A program made the translations under genes and the position numbers. Below, one piece after another: positions 39,989 through 51,977 of a stretch of DNA of 64,000 nucleotides; the first letter of the stretch is position 1, and each line of letters begins with the position of its first letter. The stretch spans positions 86,256,710 through 86,320,709 of the forward strand of contig CM063504.1 of the NCBI GenBank assembly GCA_032207245.1, written 5' to 3'. Source of the DNA: Pardosa pseudoannulata. Taxonomy: Eukaryota > Arthropoda > Arachnida > Araneae > Lycosidae. The notes under the pieces were generated by a model that searched no databases, had not been told where the DNA came from, and was given only the letters and a program-made list of their open reading frames with translations.

Positions 39989-40629
39989 AGGCCGTAGCCA
40001 GAAATTATTTTAGGAGGAGGACCAAGGGGAAAGACATTGTTTTTTGTGAATGATACTTCAATAAAACTACAGGTTTCCTTATGTATGTATACCCCTAATG
40101 AGTACCATAAAACAATGTGGTTTTAAAGTAACAAAATGATTAAAAAATGATACAATGAACAAATTTAAAACTTAGAATGAGTAATGAAGTATATGCATAA
40201 TGAATTCAATAGTAAAATTAATATTAAAAACCATTTTTACATTTTTTTTGTTTTAGATTTCTCTCTGATTTACCTATAAACCAAAATCTAGTCTAACGTA
40301 ATAAGTTGGAGCTTTTTTAGAAATTAGAATCTGTCTCAAAATACTCACCATGGAGCACCTTAGACAAGAAGATGATAGATCACAGATAATGATCTTGTGA
40401 CAAATGACCCTAGGGGATGGGGGTTTCGGGTAGATAAAAGCCTATGGCACAGCTAGGCATTTATGACCGAAGCTTTCTCTTTCCGAGAACACTGTTGTCT
40501 AGGCACAACTAGGAAGATAATACAGCCACACGCTTGGTTAATTTTTTTTTCCACAAAATGGTTTTTTAGAATTTTGGAATTTTAGGGAGGGACCAATCCC
40601 CTAAATCCCCTCCCTTGCCTACAGCCTTG
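39987..40629. mobile_element. Non-autonomous DNA transposon (MITE), class uncertain
   Basis: 643 bases with imperfect inverted ends: left CAAGGCCGTAGCCA, right read inward CAAGGCTGTAGGCA. Both ends are followed inside by purine- or G-rich words. It lies at the edge of a (TA)n tract and TATATATG follows the right end, so a target duplication cannot be read with certainty. No coding capacity. Confidence 0.65.
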
Positions 40630-40631
40630 TA

Positions 40632-43600
40632 TATATGTGTGTATTTATTTGAACATGAAATGTGTTATTAAAAATAGTTCTTCAAATACTAAGGAATTCG
40701 ACCATATAGCTGAATATCCAAACACAGATTTATATAAATGTATATATATTTACAACTTTATCATAAGAACTTGCTATTTATTTCACGATCAATAGACATT
40801 AAGTTTAAAAGTACAGCCCAAATTATAATTCTACTTCAGTTGTAAGAATGATTAAATTATAAATATGAAAATTTCTATGAAATACAAGAAAGTTATTTGT
40901 AATATGTTAAGAGTCTTTTTTAATTATATAATAATTATAGGGTATAATAAGGCTGTTATGGAAGCAAAAATGTTTAAATTGCTGCAAGTTGATATTAAAA
41001 TAAATAAATAAAGAGAAAATACTGTAATATCAAATAATATTAAAAACAGTTAACAGATAATTTACAGCCTAATTCAAATTTAAATAAATGTTTTGTCATG
41101 GGAATGACAAAAGTATGAATATGGTTGTTATATTTCAAACATGTAGTTTTATTAAAATTTCTTATTCTTTTATTCTAATAACTTTGATTCACAGCTGTGT
41201 ATCATCATCAGTACATTTCTTCATCATTAAATGTTTTATAAATATAATGGGAAATTACAAAGATAGTACCAGAAATGCGATGTTGGCTCCATTTTTCACC
41301 TATTTCACAGCTTAAAATTGATATATAAAAAGCTGGGAACCATCCAGTTTATCAAATGCCTACTGATCTCACATACAGAATATATAGACTTTTTCTCTCT
41401 TTTTTTCTGAAAAAGCATTTAAAGATAAATTAGGTACTGTCAAAGCACAATGATACATAACTAAATTGTGTTTCAGATTGCAATCTCAAAATAAAATTAA
41501 TATGCTCAAAACTTCCAATAAAATTTAAAAATTCATATGTTCTGTACAGTGTTTAGAATAGATTATAGATATAGAATATGTTCATTAAATTTAACACGTA
41601 AAATAAAAACAATTTTCATCTGAATATGTAGGCTTCAATAATCAGTTACTTTTTGGTAACATTCTAAATTGACAGTATGCTTGCTTTAATAGAGATAGAA
41701 GTAAAATGTTTGCACTATGTGTGATGCATATTGAAATGAATATTAGGATTATTTGACAAAAAGTGAAACACTTGGTTTAGATTTCCCTTAGTACACATAT
41801 CAAAAATCTTTAAACTTACAATTTCTAATTTTCTTTTAATTACACTATTTTTTAAAAAGTTACTATAATTAAAATTAAAATTCTTTTAATGTGAAGTGTG
41901 TATGATCATGTAGAGTATATATTTATTCCTTGAATTTGCATGAGTGGAGTATAAATGTTATTTATGTCTGTTGATTGTATAAAGTGTACTTTCAAACAAT
42001 TATACAATACTGTAGTTATACCTCAAACTTTTAAAATGTAAATAAAGATATATCATTCTGTGAAATATTATATATCATATATTAACTCATTTCAAATAAA
42101 ATATAAATTTTACTCACTTTAATCTTTACATTCATTTTTCTTAAGATGTACAACATAATTTTTCAGGAGATAAATTTCAATAAAAAGATGTTATTCAGTA
42201 TTAAAGAAAAAATGTTGTGAAAATTGACTTTTAATTATTAAAAATACTGTTTTGATTCATTGTTGTAAAAGCATTTTTTGTTTTAATTATTTAAAAATGC
42301 TGTAAATAGCTTTCATAGCATTCCAATGTAATTAGTCCTAGGAGTTAAATAAAATATGATCATATTGTTTTGCAATAAGTTTTTTTTTTCAATATACATT
42401 TGAGAAGTGGATTCAAAAGATGCACCAAAAACAGAGCCAACTAATGAACTTCAATATAAAGGAAATCATAAGAAATTCTCAAATGTTTATTATAAAACTG
42501 TAACCAAATGAAAAGGCAGTCCTAGCATGAATTTGTAACAGAGTGTCAATTATAAATAGTCCATTTCTTGACATTTTAGGGCACTTTTGAAAAAATTTCC
42601 TGACATATTTTAAAAATTCTTAGGAAAAATTAGACATTTACATATTCTCCAACATTGGTTACTAACCAATCCACAGCACTTAATAATTTTCCATCATGGA
42701 TGGCTCAAATATTGTTGTGATCTGTGTAGTAGCAATGATGTAACATTAATTTATAATAATAAATGAAAATTACTATTAAATAACATTAATTTATAATAAT
42801 AAATTAAAATTAATATTAAATAATATTAATTTATAATAACAAATTAAAATTAATATTAAATAATGTTAATTTATAATAATAAATGAAAATGTTATTTTAT
42901 GATATAAATTTTAAATACACACTAAGAAAAACATTTTACTAACTTCAAATCCTAGCTTTAATCTATACAACTTTTTAAAAGTTTGGTAAAATTCTAAAAA
43001 CTTTACTTTAAAAACGTTAATGAAGATGCATCTTGGGAAATAGAAAAGACCAGTTTAATAATAGAGTAATAATGAATTGAATAGTACTGCAAAATAAAAC
43101 ACAATTTCAAACAACAGTAAGCAAATATTCACACAATTCAAACAGACAATTACAAAAATAACTGACACAACTTTTTGATTGACCAAGATATTCAAGATTA
43201 GATTGTATAACAACAATAATATATATAGAGAGAGACAGATTACAAAAATAAAAATTTATGCATTTGCATTATACTTATTTTGGGAAAATATTCTGCTAAA
43301 ACCATTAAATATATATTGTTTAGCACTAATCCATAATTCTGTACTTACTTTATATTTTTCATAACAACTCTGGCAGTCAAAGTGGTATGAATATTTGCAC
43401 ATGTGTTACAGTAAGAAAGAACTACTTTTATTTCTACTAGGAAGACATGAAAAGATTCAAACTGCCTGAAGTTAAAAAATAAACTCTGATAATTTGAATG
43501 ATATTCTTAGGATGCCTTTCCTTTTCAAAAGTACTAATAATGACATAAAAAGTGACTTTGAGTAGTAAATTATCAATACTTAAATAACATTTTCTTTTAT

Positions 43601-44360
43601 TCATCTTTTTCTAAATATTTTTTTCCTTTTCATTATTACACAGGGTTTAACTTGTTTAGACATTTAAAAATTAATTTACAGAGCTGTTAAAGAGATGATT
43701 AATAAAAAATTCATTGCAATGCAACTAATTTTTCGAGATTATCCTGACACTTTCGACATTTTCCTGACATTCTCAACAAGTAGGCATGTTGTTTTAAAAA
43801 ATACAAACAATCAGATTCCTTTCAACCAAAGCTTTTTTTTTTTTTTTCAGAGGATTTTGAATTTTGACTTTTATGTAATTGTTGTACTTAAACTGATAAT
43901 TTTTCAATGAAACCACAGACTCAAATCTAATTTAGAAGTTAAATGTTTAATAATTATTTATTACTAATATTGTTATATAGACTAAGCAACTGCAGTAAGA
44001 CTCTAGATTTTGAACCAATATTAATTTGTTGCACACATTAAATATAATTTATCAAAATATACTGTATTATTATTTAAAAAAATTTTGAGAATCTTAAATA
44101 TGATTAGGTTATTGTATTATATAAAAATTATTATAAAAATAGTTATTACTGAATGTAAACAGATTTTATACTTTAATACTTTTAATAGACTAACACAATA
44201 TTATATATGCTGAGCATCAAATTTAGCTAGTTTAGTTTTAGTTAGATTATCTACACTACAGTACACAACAAGCTGAAAAAAAATAGTTAAAATTACAAAA
44301 CCCTCAATATATTAAAATTTTATCCTAATAAGAAATCCTAATAGAAAAAAAGAAAGAATA
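40632..44360. other. Intergenic AT-rich sequence between brp and CDC123
   Basis: Apart from the 40-bp tandem repeat at 42741, no gene or element was recognised. A 36-codon open window at 42404-42511 is noted but not supported as a gene. Confidence 0.55.
42741..42893. repeat. Tandem repeat, four copies of a 40-bp unit
   Basis: Units begin at 42741, 42781, 42821 and 42861 with TAAYATTAATTTATAATAA. The fourth is partial (about 33 bases). Units differ at one to four positions each. Confidence 0.93.
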
Positions 44361-44373
44361 CCAAAGATAAAAG

Positions 44374-44546
44374 GTTTGGTTTGGTTTTGGAGCGCTACGG
44401 TCTACTTTTTGCGATACGAGGGCTAATGAGACCAGGACCTACTGCTTAAAGCCGATTCCGAACAGCTACGAACATCCATGCCATAGTGGGATTCAAACCC
44501 ACAAACTTCCGATGGCCAGCACCCTAACCATTTGGCCATCATTAGG
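44374..44546 (-). mobile_element. tRNA-derived SINE, full copy
   Basis: The minus strand carries RNA polymerase III promoter elements: an A box TGGCCAAATGG (44538-44528) fitting TRGYNNARNNG, and a B box GGTTTGAATCCC near 44499-44488. A non-tRNA body follows, ending in an AAACC-type repeat tail. The element is flanked by a perfect 13-base duplication, CCAAAGATAAAAG, at 44361-44373 and 44547-44559. Related copies lie at 45121, 47530 and 55205, all in the same orientation. Confidence 0.88.
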
Positions 44547-44769
44547 CCAAAGATAAAAGAAAGAATAGCAAAAGATAACTATTTTAGTTTAACTGTGCTT
44601 TTTCTGTACAAATGATTATCATAAATCATAGGTGAAAGAAAGCAATGGAGTTAAGTGTTATTCTAAATTACTTCAGAAGAACAGCAAGACTTGTATTGGA
44701 TGTCTTGTGAATGGTATATTTAAAGAGGAATTAATTCAAATATGTTTTGGTGTTAAGTTGTTCAGAACT

Positions 44770-44775
44770 TTTATT
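44770..44775 (-). terminator. Candidate CDC123 polyadenylation signal
   Basis: AATAAA on the minus strand, about 145 bases after the CDC123 stop codon. Plausible position, but such words are frequent in this AT-rich DNA. Confidence 0.4.
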
Positions 44776-44920
44776 CACAGCTGTAAATTACTTAGTACAT
44801 AAAACACAAAAATTAGAAAATAAAATAGTTTAATGATCCAAATAAATAGATATGATGTAAATATTTTAGTTACAAAGCTTCATGGTTTTTTTTCTTGTAA
44901 CAATATATAAAATTAAAACA

Positions 44921-44989
44921 TCACTTTACAGCTTTATCAACATCACTACTGTCATCTGAAGAATCTTCTTTCCTTTGTTCATCAATTTT
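44921..44989 (-). CDS. CDC123: CDC123 last coding exon
   Basis: Minus strand, from a TTTCAG acceptor: 22 codons (KIDEQRKEDSSDDSSDVDK then AVK) and TGA at 44923-44921. It is the acidic, unstructured C-terminal tail expected after LLKL in CDC123 proteins, whose vertebrate members end in a short charged tail (KRNQQEDD). It lies tail-to-tail with brp, 18.3 kb away. Confidence 0.88.
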   Translation of the reverse strand, partial: KIDEQRKEDSSDDSSDVDKAVK

Positions 44990-46462
44990 CTGAAACCAGT
45001 GAAAAATAAGTTATATAATTAAGTAAATTTAAAGTAAAACTTATAAAAAAAGGTATAAATGTGTATACACCTAGATTAGGTTTATAAAACAAAGGAATTA
45101 ATGTGTATATACAAAGATAAGGCTTGGTTTGGAAGGCTACACAAGAGCCAATGAGATTGGGACTTACTGCTTAGTGCCAATTATGAATACCTACAAACCA
45201 TGCAGCAGTGGGATTCAAACCCTTGGTACCAAACAGCAGTACCCAAGTTATAGTTGAGTTTAAACAATTGCTTTAATTCAATGATTTTAAGCATAATAGC
45301 ATTCATACAGATTTTTTAAGTGAAAATTAAGTACTTTTTAAAGGATCTTTCAATAATTTTCACCTCTCTGTGAAAGAAAATAATGGCAAACAAAAATTTA
45401 TTTAGATTTTATATTTTGATTGACATTTCTTTGCTCAGATTTAATTAATATATTGATAAAAAAAAAGTCTTATCTTTTTGTTTTGACTGCATAATTAAGT
45501 TAAGCTCCTCTGAACTTGAATCTCAATATTGTATTAAAGAACATGAGTTTCACTCTCAATATTTTTCATGATTGCTTTAATTCAAAACATTTTGACAAGT
45601 AATTACGATAAAACACAAATATAAAGTAAAATAATTGTAACCAAACATTTATACAATAGAATGTCTTAGCAGTTCTACTTTTCCTTTTAGACAGGGGCGG
45701 ACTAAGGTCTATGCAGCCTAGGCACGTGTCTAGGTCCTGTAATTTTTGGGGCCCGAAAATTAGGTTTATAATTTTTATTTAACAGAAAAATGTGATATTG
45801 TTTAAGTATTATTGTTTGTTTTAATAAATTTTGTTTATGTTTATTTTATTAAATTATATTTATTTAATTTTTGTACATGTATATTATTTTTTTCCTTTTT
45901 TTCTTGGAATCTGATAATTAAAAAGAACTACATACTATATGCTTTAAAATCAAACTACCAAACACAAAGTATGTGTCATGACTAGAAAATAGGCCCGGAA
46001 TTACAGTGTTACCTAGGGCCCGCTTTAGCTAGGGTCCGCACTGCTTTTAGAGATTTATTTCAAATTTGACTAATGTTAAAATTTTTAATTTCCAAAAATT
46101 AAGGATCTAACATGAAAATTACGAGCTTTAAAGGCCCCTTTTCATAAGAAGCATGCAAACCCTCATAAAGAAATAAAAAAGTTTATTTGTTGTATTTTGG
46201 ATACTTTATTCATTTTTCAATACTAATGCTTTTCTAATTCAAGTTAGTACTGTACAAGGCATGACATGGCAATGCAAATAATGAAACCTAATCACATTTC
46301 TACATTTTAAACCAAAGTATATATGCATAAAGTGCATCTACTGTTAATACTTGTGGCAACATAAAAAAGAAAAAAAATTACAAGTTGAAGAAAAATTTAA
46401 AATTCAACAAAAATGTTATTGTTTATGAATTTGAGCATTGTTTTGTTATGATTATGACTTAC
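44990..46462 (-). other. CDC123 intron with SINE and transposon fragments
   Basis: Contains a SINE copy (45121-45246). Two short blocks, at 45,692-45,765 (CAGGGGCGGACTAAGG start) and 45,984-46,130 (GGCCCGGAATTACAG start), look like ends of degenerate DNA transposons because of their CCTAGG/GGGCCC-rich words. I could not pair the ends, so these remain suspected fragments. Confidence 0.5.
45121..45246 (-). mobile_element. tRNA-derived SINE, degraded copy
   Basis: Shares the body words of the copy at 44374 (GGCTTGGTTTGG, GAGCCAATGAGA, ACTTACTGCTTA on the plus strand) and the B box region GGGATTCAAACCC. The A-box end is scrambled. Confidence 0.75.
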
Positions 46463-46597
46463 CAATTTTAATAAGTCTACAAACTTAAAACTATCTTCAC
46501 CAGTAGTTATGTCAACAATATCTCTAGGCACAGCATAATAGCCTAAAGGGCGAGGCTGAACACCATGATTTTCATGTACATATCGAAATAGTGGAAC
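46463..46597 (-). CDS. CDC123: CDC123 exon, 45 codons
   Basis: Minus strand, ATTAG acceptor to GTAAGT donor, phase 0 at both ends. It begins VPLFRYVHENHGVQPRPLGY and continues VPRDIVDITTGEDSFKFVDL, closely matching the human CDC123 stretch that reads LPKDFVDLSTGEDAHKLIDF. CDC123 is an ATP-grasp-fold chaperone that binds eIF2 gamma and helps assemble the eIF2 complex in the cytoplasm. Confidence 0.95.
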
Positions 46598-48470
46598 CTA
46601 ATAGTTGAAACACAGTTTTAAAAATGAGTAAGTCATTATATACAATTAACAATAGCAATGAGAAATCAAATGTCTCTCTTTTAACATAATGAAAAACAAA
46701 CAAATATTTGAATAGCTAACAAGAAAATAATTCAGTGTGATGAGACCATAAGATACTTTAAAATGTAAAAAAATTATTCAAATTATCATAAATCATTACT
46801 GTCAAAATGTATTTTTGACTTAAAAAAAATAGTTAAACCTGAAAAAAAAAATATTCTGAAAGCAGTTATTCAATTTCAACATACTTTATCTCCAATTTCA
46901 TATTATTTCCAAGCAACATTTTTATAATTATTGATCTCTAAAGTATACTGAATATTGTTTTACACTTATAAAAAACTTTGTTATCAGAAAGCTAATATAT
47001 TAGCCATTTGTATCATTATGTTGCAAATCTATAACCCCAAAAATGAATGTTATTTCCTCAGACATCAAAGTTGGTAAAAGCTTGATTTTTTTTTTTTTTT
47101 AAACATATCATTTTTTTTTTTTTTTTTTTTTTTTTTGTATTTGAACCAGTTTCTTGGATTTGAAACATGTATTTTATTTAATTTTTTACCAAATTACATT
47201 ATTTATACTACTATTAAATATATTATGATTAATTATTAAATTTTTGTTATCCTATTTATTTTCTTTATAATGTGCATAACATTATTTACAAATGACAAAT
47301 TATGTATAAAATTCTTAAAGCACAATTTTCTTATCTCTCCTCAATAAACTCTTGCAAACGTTCATATTTTTTCATTGTTTATACAATTTAAAACTATTTA
47401 TATATCAAATGAGTGTTTAAAGCACTAGTATTTAAGTAAACACAAAAAATAGTATAAGTGAAAACATCGATTTGATGTCGATTCAAAAAGAAAATGCTAA
47501 GTGGAAATCAGCCAACCTCATCAGAAAGCTGGATTTGGGTTTGGAACACTACAGTATACTGTTCTGTTACATTGGGACTAATGAGACTGGTCAGAAAGCA
47601 TGAAAGGACAATTTTTGTTTGTTGATTATTGCTATTCTGCAACATTTCAATCAACACAGCTTGCTCATCAAATCCCTATCAAATGGTGATACTAGAATTA
47701 TTTTTTATATCAAAGTTTGATTTATTGCTTGATCAGATAGATATACATGATTATTACTAAAATGAACTTTAGATTTGTTAAATTAAAAAATGAACTGGTT
47801 AGAATTAATGTGATATGGTCTTCTTTTTCTACTTTTAAGTTTTAAATACTTTAAATAATTTTTTACATGTTGGATATGATGTATTCAAAGGTTTGAGGAA
47901 ACAATTTCTAATTTGCAATTGATGAGATACAAAAGGTTAAATAATTCCTTATCCTTTCAAACATTTTTGGCCTCCATCATATTTGAATTGAAAGATTCAT
48001 ATAATTAATAATTTATTAGCACATAGGTTTAAGTATAAATACCATGACAAAATTGTTTTTATGTGAAGACTGGGGAAATAATACATTTCTACAGTTTAGA
48101 TTACAAAACAAATTAAATCATTTTTTATTAAAATGATTTTCACATCAAATATAAGTTCAAAAAACTGCAAAGACCATTGTGTTATAAAAAATACAATGTG
48201 TTATGTCTTTTGCAGCAAAATATTAAAAATAAAATTTTGATCTAACTTAATTTTATAAAGATATACAAAAAATGATTTTCACTGCAAGTGTTAGAGCTTG
48301 AAAAAAAATTAAATACTTATGAATAAAATTCTACAAAATATCTCAAGGGGATAATAAAGTTTTTTGTTAGGGTTTAATAGACAAATTAATTACATTGGAA
48401 TAATGGAAAAGATACAAAAAATGTAGGACATATTTTAATACTTAAATGAAGAATTCAGAAAGAAACCTAC
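46598..48470 (-). other. CDC123 intron
   Basis: AT-rich. Holds two T-rich runs near 47,083-47,137 and a truncated SINE at 47530-47590. No other structure was seen. Confidence 0.65.
47530..47590 (-). mobile_element. tRNA-derived SINE, 5'-truncated copy
   Basis: Only the 3' body part of the SINE remains (GGTTTGGAACACTACAG and GGGACTAATGAGA on the plus strand). It is flanked by a nine-base duplication TCAGAAAGC at 47521-47529 and 47591-47599. Loss of the tRNA-like head with an intact duplication is what 5' truncation during target-primed reverse transcription produces. Confidence 0.75.
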
Positions 48471-48578
48471 ATCACCATCTTGTACATCAGAAAATCCATT
48501 TTCTAGTTCATCCCAATTAAATAGTAAAGCATCAGTCACACTTCCAAATGGATTAAAATCCAAAAGTTGAACATTTCT
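48471..48578 (-). CDS. CDC123: CDC123 exon with the ATP-grasp DFNPFG motif
   Basis: Minus strand, AACAG acceptor to GTAGGT donor, 36 codons, phase 0 at both ends. It encodes RNVQLLDFNPFGSVTDALLF and then NWDELENGFSDV, matching human LIDFNPFGEVTDSLLFTWEEL. In CDC123 the aspartate and asparagine of DFNPFG belong to the metal/ATP site of the ATP-grasp fold. Both are present here. Confidence 0.96.
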
Positions 48579-48619
48579 CTGTTATAAACAAATTTCATAA
48601 GTTAAAACATTTTAAAATA

Positions 48620-49565
48620 CAGTAGAACCTTCATTATCTGGGCTGATTAGGATAAGGACTGTAATCAGTCTGAATATTCAAAAACTTACTTAATAGAGGC
48701 TAAATATTAAAACATTACTTCATTTCTTTTGAGTGATTAGTGTGCAGGGATAGAATCCTGGGGTGCATAGCAGGTGCATGAAATATATCCCTGTATACTG
48801 GAGAATGTGCAGTATAAATCTGTGGGTCTGTATGTCTTCCTACTAGAAAGTATGGAAGTGAAAAAGAGGTACAAAATTAGAAACAAACACCCTCCCTAAG
48901 GATGATCAAAATTTAGGTGAATCTCTGGTGCATGGCATAACAAATGTCTTATACCTATCAGAGTCGGCAACCTGTTGCAAGTTGCCAAAGAGTTTTTTCG
49001 GATCATTTGTCTAATTATAAGAATAAGTACATGGCAAAGACTACTATGTATCAAAATTTCAACAAACTTGTTTACTACTTATCAAATTTCTTACATACAT
49101 TTTTTAAACATTTATTAATATTCAAAATGCCTGTAAGTCATTCAGCCATCTTATGATAATACCCCTGTATGTTCAACAAATAATCCATAAGAGAAGCATA
49201 AAGATTTTTGTAGATTCTTTTGTATTTTCTTGATGAGTATTTTCTCTAAATAATATTTTCCTTTGCTTAGAACCAAAAAACTTATAGACCCATTTGCAGT
49301 GCCATTTTTTCTTGACATCTGTTCATATCAATGTATTAATTCAGGATCTGACATGGCTGCTAAGAATTTCTGGGTTGATTCCTGGAGGTAAGGTAAGTAC
49401 TTAGGCCATTGAACATGACTAATGTCTTTTAACATCAAATCTACTATTAAAGTGCTTAATGGAGTTGTATTTTTTATTTTTTCCCTAAACCACTCCTTTT
49501 CTTAGAATAAGCTTAATTAAAAGATATCTTGGCAGATAGAAACCTGGATAATTAAGGTTCAACTG
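48620..49565. mobile_element. Non-autonomous pogo/Tigger-like element
   Basis: 946 bases flanked by TA on both sides (48618-48619 and 49566-49567). Left end CAGTAGAACCTTCATTATCT; right end read inward CAGTTGAACCTTAATTATCC. The pattern CAGT-GAACCT-ATTATC is typical of pogo/Tigger elements of the Tc1/mariner superfamily. The interior shows no intact transposase; a 70-codon frame at 48944-49156 resembles nothing I know. Confidence 0.7.
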
Positions 49566-49798
49566 TAACATGAAAATAAATATCAGAAATAACATACAAA
49601 CAACTTTGGGAAATATTAATTTTTGGAATTTTTTAAGTATATAGTATCATATCATTTTATACTTATACTTTTCTGTTTTAGTTTTTTGTTTTAGCAGTTT
49701 AATTTTTAAAAATATTTTATCATATTCAAATGATTTTGTAAGTACTGTTCTGTTTACATACAATTTTAAAAATTTGAAGATTATATATATATATATGT

Positions 49799-50024
49799 TG
49801 TAATGGTCGACATGCAAGGACGACACCATTTTAATACAAAAACACATTTATTTCTTCTTTTCACCACAAAACAACACTGTATATATCACACAAGACGCAA
49901 ACACACACACATCATATAAAACATCATTGCAACTCTAGCGGTGAGTACCTAAAGCTCAGTTGGAGCGGGAGAGAAAAAAGGACCACACGGTTTTTGTCAC
50001 GTGCCTGAATTTCGGGCTGTTACA
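49799..50024. mobile_element. Solo LTR, 226 bp
   Basis: Starts TGTAATGG and ends GGGCTGTTACA, so it has TGTAA/TTACA termini. It is flanked by a four-base duplication ATGT (49795-49798 and 50025-50028), itself inside a (TA)n tract. A 4-bp duplication fits Ty3/gypsy-type integration followed by LTR-LTR recombination. Its orientation is not certain. Confidence 0.72.
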
Positions 50025-50058
<34 letters not shown>

Positions 50059-51714
50059 TGCCAACTAAAGAATTATAAATTTTCAGCAATGATGTACCTA
50101 TGTATTTATGACAACTGAACACATACTAGTATTATATTTAATAATAAAAAACATGTTTAATGTGAATAAACATTGATTAAAATAGTTTATTAATTAGTGT
50201 AATTTTTAAATCACATGTGATATAATGTAAAATACATGTGATAAAAATACTTTTTTTAAAGATATTATAGTACCAAACTCATTAAAATAAATCATATTTT
50301 TAATCTTACGTGATATAATATACAGGAAAATCAATTATCATTGTCATTTGTTCTTTAAAACCAATATAGCATCTTTTTATATATTATCCTATTCTTGTAC
50401 TTTGAAACAAATACAGAAAGAACTAATTTTTCTGATACTAATTATTAGATTGGGTGGATTTTGTAATATTTTAAGGTAATTATTTGTCATGTAAAAACAA
50501 AACAGATGAAATCATAAAAATTACAAAAGTGTCATTCTAATTAAAACTAGCTCCTCTACCATATAAATTTTATGTTCATGAGTAGACAGAAACTTTTTCT
50601 TCATGATTACATATACAAAAGTGTACATTTTCATACTAAAAGAATTATTTTTCTTATTATCTTTAGTCACATTCATTTTAGTTGTTTGAGATTCAGTGCT
50701 ACTTTACAGGATATAATTAGGTGAAACTCTAGTTTAGATCAGTTTTAACCCATGCAATTTTAACTTAGAAATAAGCAGAATTATTTTGAAACATTATTAA
50801 ACTGTCAAAAAGTTCCCAGAGAGTATTTATTGATGCAAAGTTTTATTTTTTCATTTCTATTTGGTCTATTTGGATTCCATTTCGTTTCTATTTGGGTTTT
50901 CTAGAGACTAATTTCAATCAAATAATAGTTTGAACATGCTTACAGGATGATTAAATCATAAGGCTTCACCTACTAACCAGAAACTGAAATTTTTAAAAGA
51001 AGAAAATAATTCCCACTTATCCCATAATCAAATTTCAAAAAGGTTGGACTTGTGTGGGGCAACACATAATGGAATTGTTACTAAAAGAGATATGAAGTGG
51101 GGTAATAATACCCCTGTGTATGTAATGTATTTCCCCTTGTATGTAATGTATTTACCCTTTTTTTTAAAAAAAAGTTTTAATATTTTAATCTTTAGAAACC
51201 TTTTAGAGGGTTTGTTGTAAAGGGTTTGTTTGTTGTGTTTTAAAGGGCAGGTTTTATTGTATATATATAAACTTAATTTAAAACATTTTCCTAAATGTAT
51301 TTAAAATTTATCCTAAACATAATCTTAAGAAATTATCTAAAAGTGCAAATTGTCTCAAAAAAATTTCAGGCCTAGAAACAATAATAATTGTAACAGTTAA
51401 TTTGTCTCTAAAATAAAAATTATAAATGTAATATAGCAAATTTAGAAAGAGAAATATCATGCTAGAATGTGGATTTTTAAAGTCGACAAAACTTGAAGGA
51501 ACAAGCGAATTTTTTCAAGATGTGCTCTCTCAGGCAAACTCTGTTTTAACTGCACTATGCAAAGACAAAAGACTAGTTTTTTATAACTAGGAAAATGCTA
51601 TTTTCATTACATACTATAAAAATTCATACCACCAAGAACTGCAATTAAATGAAAAATTAATCTGCCTCTTTTTAAGAATGGCACACATTTATTAAATGAT
51701 GGTGTAAAACTTAC

Positions 51715-51743
51715 TTCTTTTTTTCTGTACACATCAAATACAA
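51715..51743 (-). CDS. CDC123: CDC123 micro-exon of 29 bases
   Basis: Minus strand, between a CATTTCAG acceptor and a GTAAGT donor. It completes the split codon from the previous exon and encodes (F)VFDVYRKKE, matching human FVFDIYRDSRG. It is called because both splice sites are strong, the frame fits on both sides, and the family sequence is continuous. Confidence 0.88.
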
Positions 51744-51854
51744 CTGAAATGAAAAAAAAATAATCCATGCTATAAAATAATCAAAAGAAAATTTTTCATT
51801 CTGTAAATAATATACAAGCTGTAGTTAAGAATGTTTTCATAAAAACAAACTTAC

Positions 51855-51977
51855 AGTCTGATGATGGAAATTTATACTGGATTTTCTTCTTAAAAAATGT
51901 TACTATATCATTAATAATACTACTTTGATTAACCTCAATATGGTCAAAGTACACACTGTCTTCTCTTTGGCATATAC
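51855..51977 (-). CDS. CDC123: CDC123 exon, 123 bases
   Basis: Minus strand, CATAG acceptor to GTAAGT donor; enters with two bases of a split glycine codon and leaves after one base. It encodes ICQREDSVYFDHI and then NDIVTFFKKKIQYKFPSSD, matching human ISQRDYTQYYDHI and IQDFFKKHIQYKFLDED. Confidence 0.94.

Larger units (their letters stand above)
48579..51714 (-). other. CDC123 intron with a pogo-like MITE and a solo LTR
   Basis: 3.1 kb. The pogo-like element begins only 41 bases upstream of the next exon's acceptor, and a solo LTR lies at 49799-50024 within (TA)n. The remainder is AT-rich and featureless. Confidence 0.65.

Noticed and set aside
43695..43910. 71-codon plus-strand frame in the intergenic region
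   Set aside because: It contains a T15 tract and resembles nothing known; chance in AT-rich DNA.
44488..44538. A functional tRNA gene on the minus strand
   Set aside because: The A and B boxes belong to a SINE. The sequence around them does not fold into a complete cloverleaf and the element has a SINE body and target duplications.
48944..49156. 70-codon frame in the CDC123 intron
   Set aside because: It lies inside the pogo-like element and resembles no transposase.
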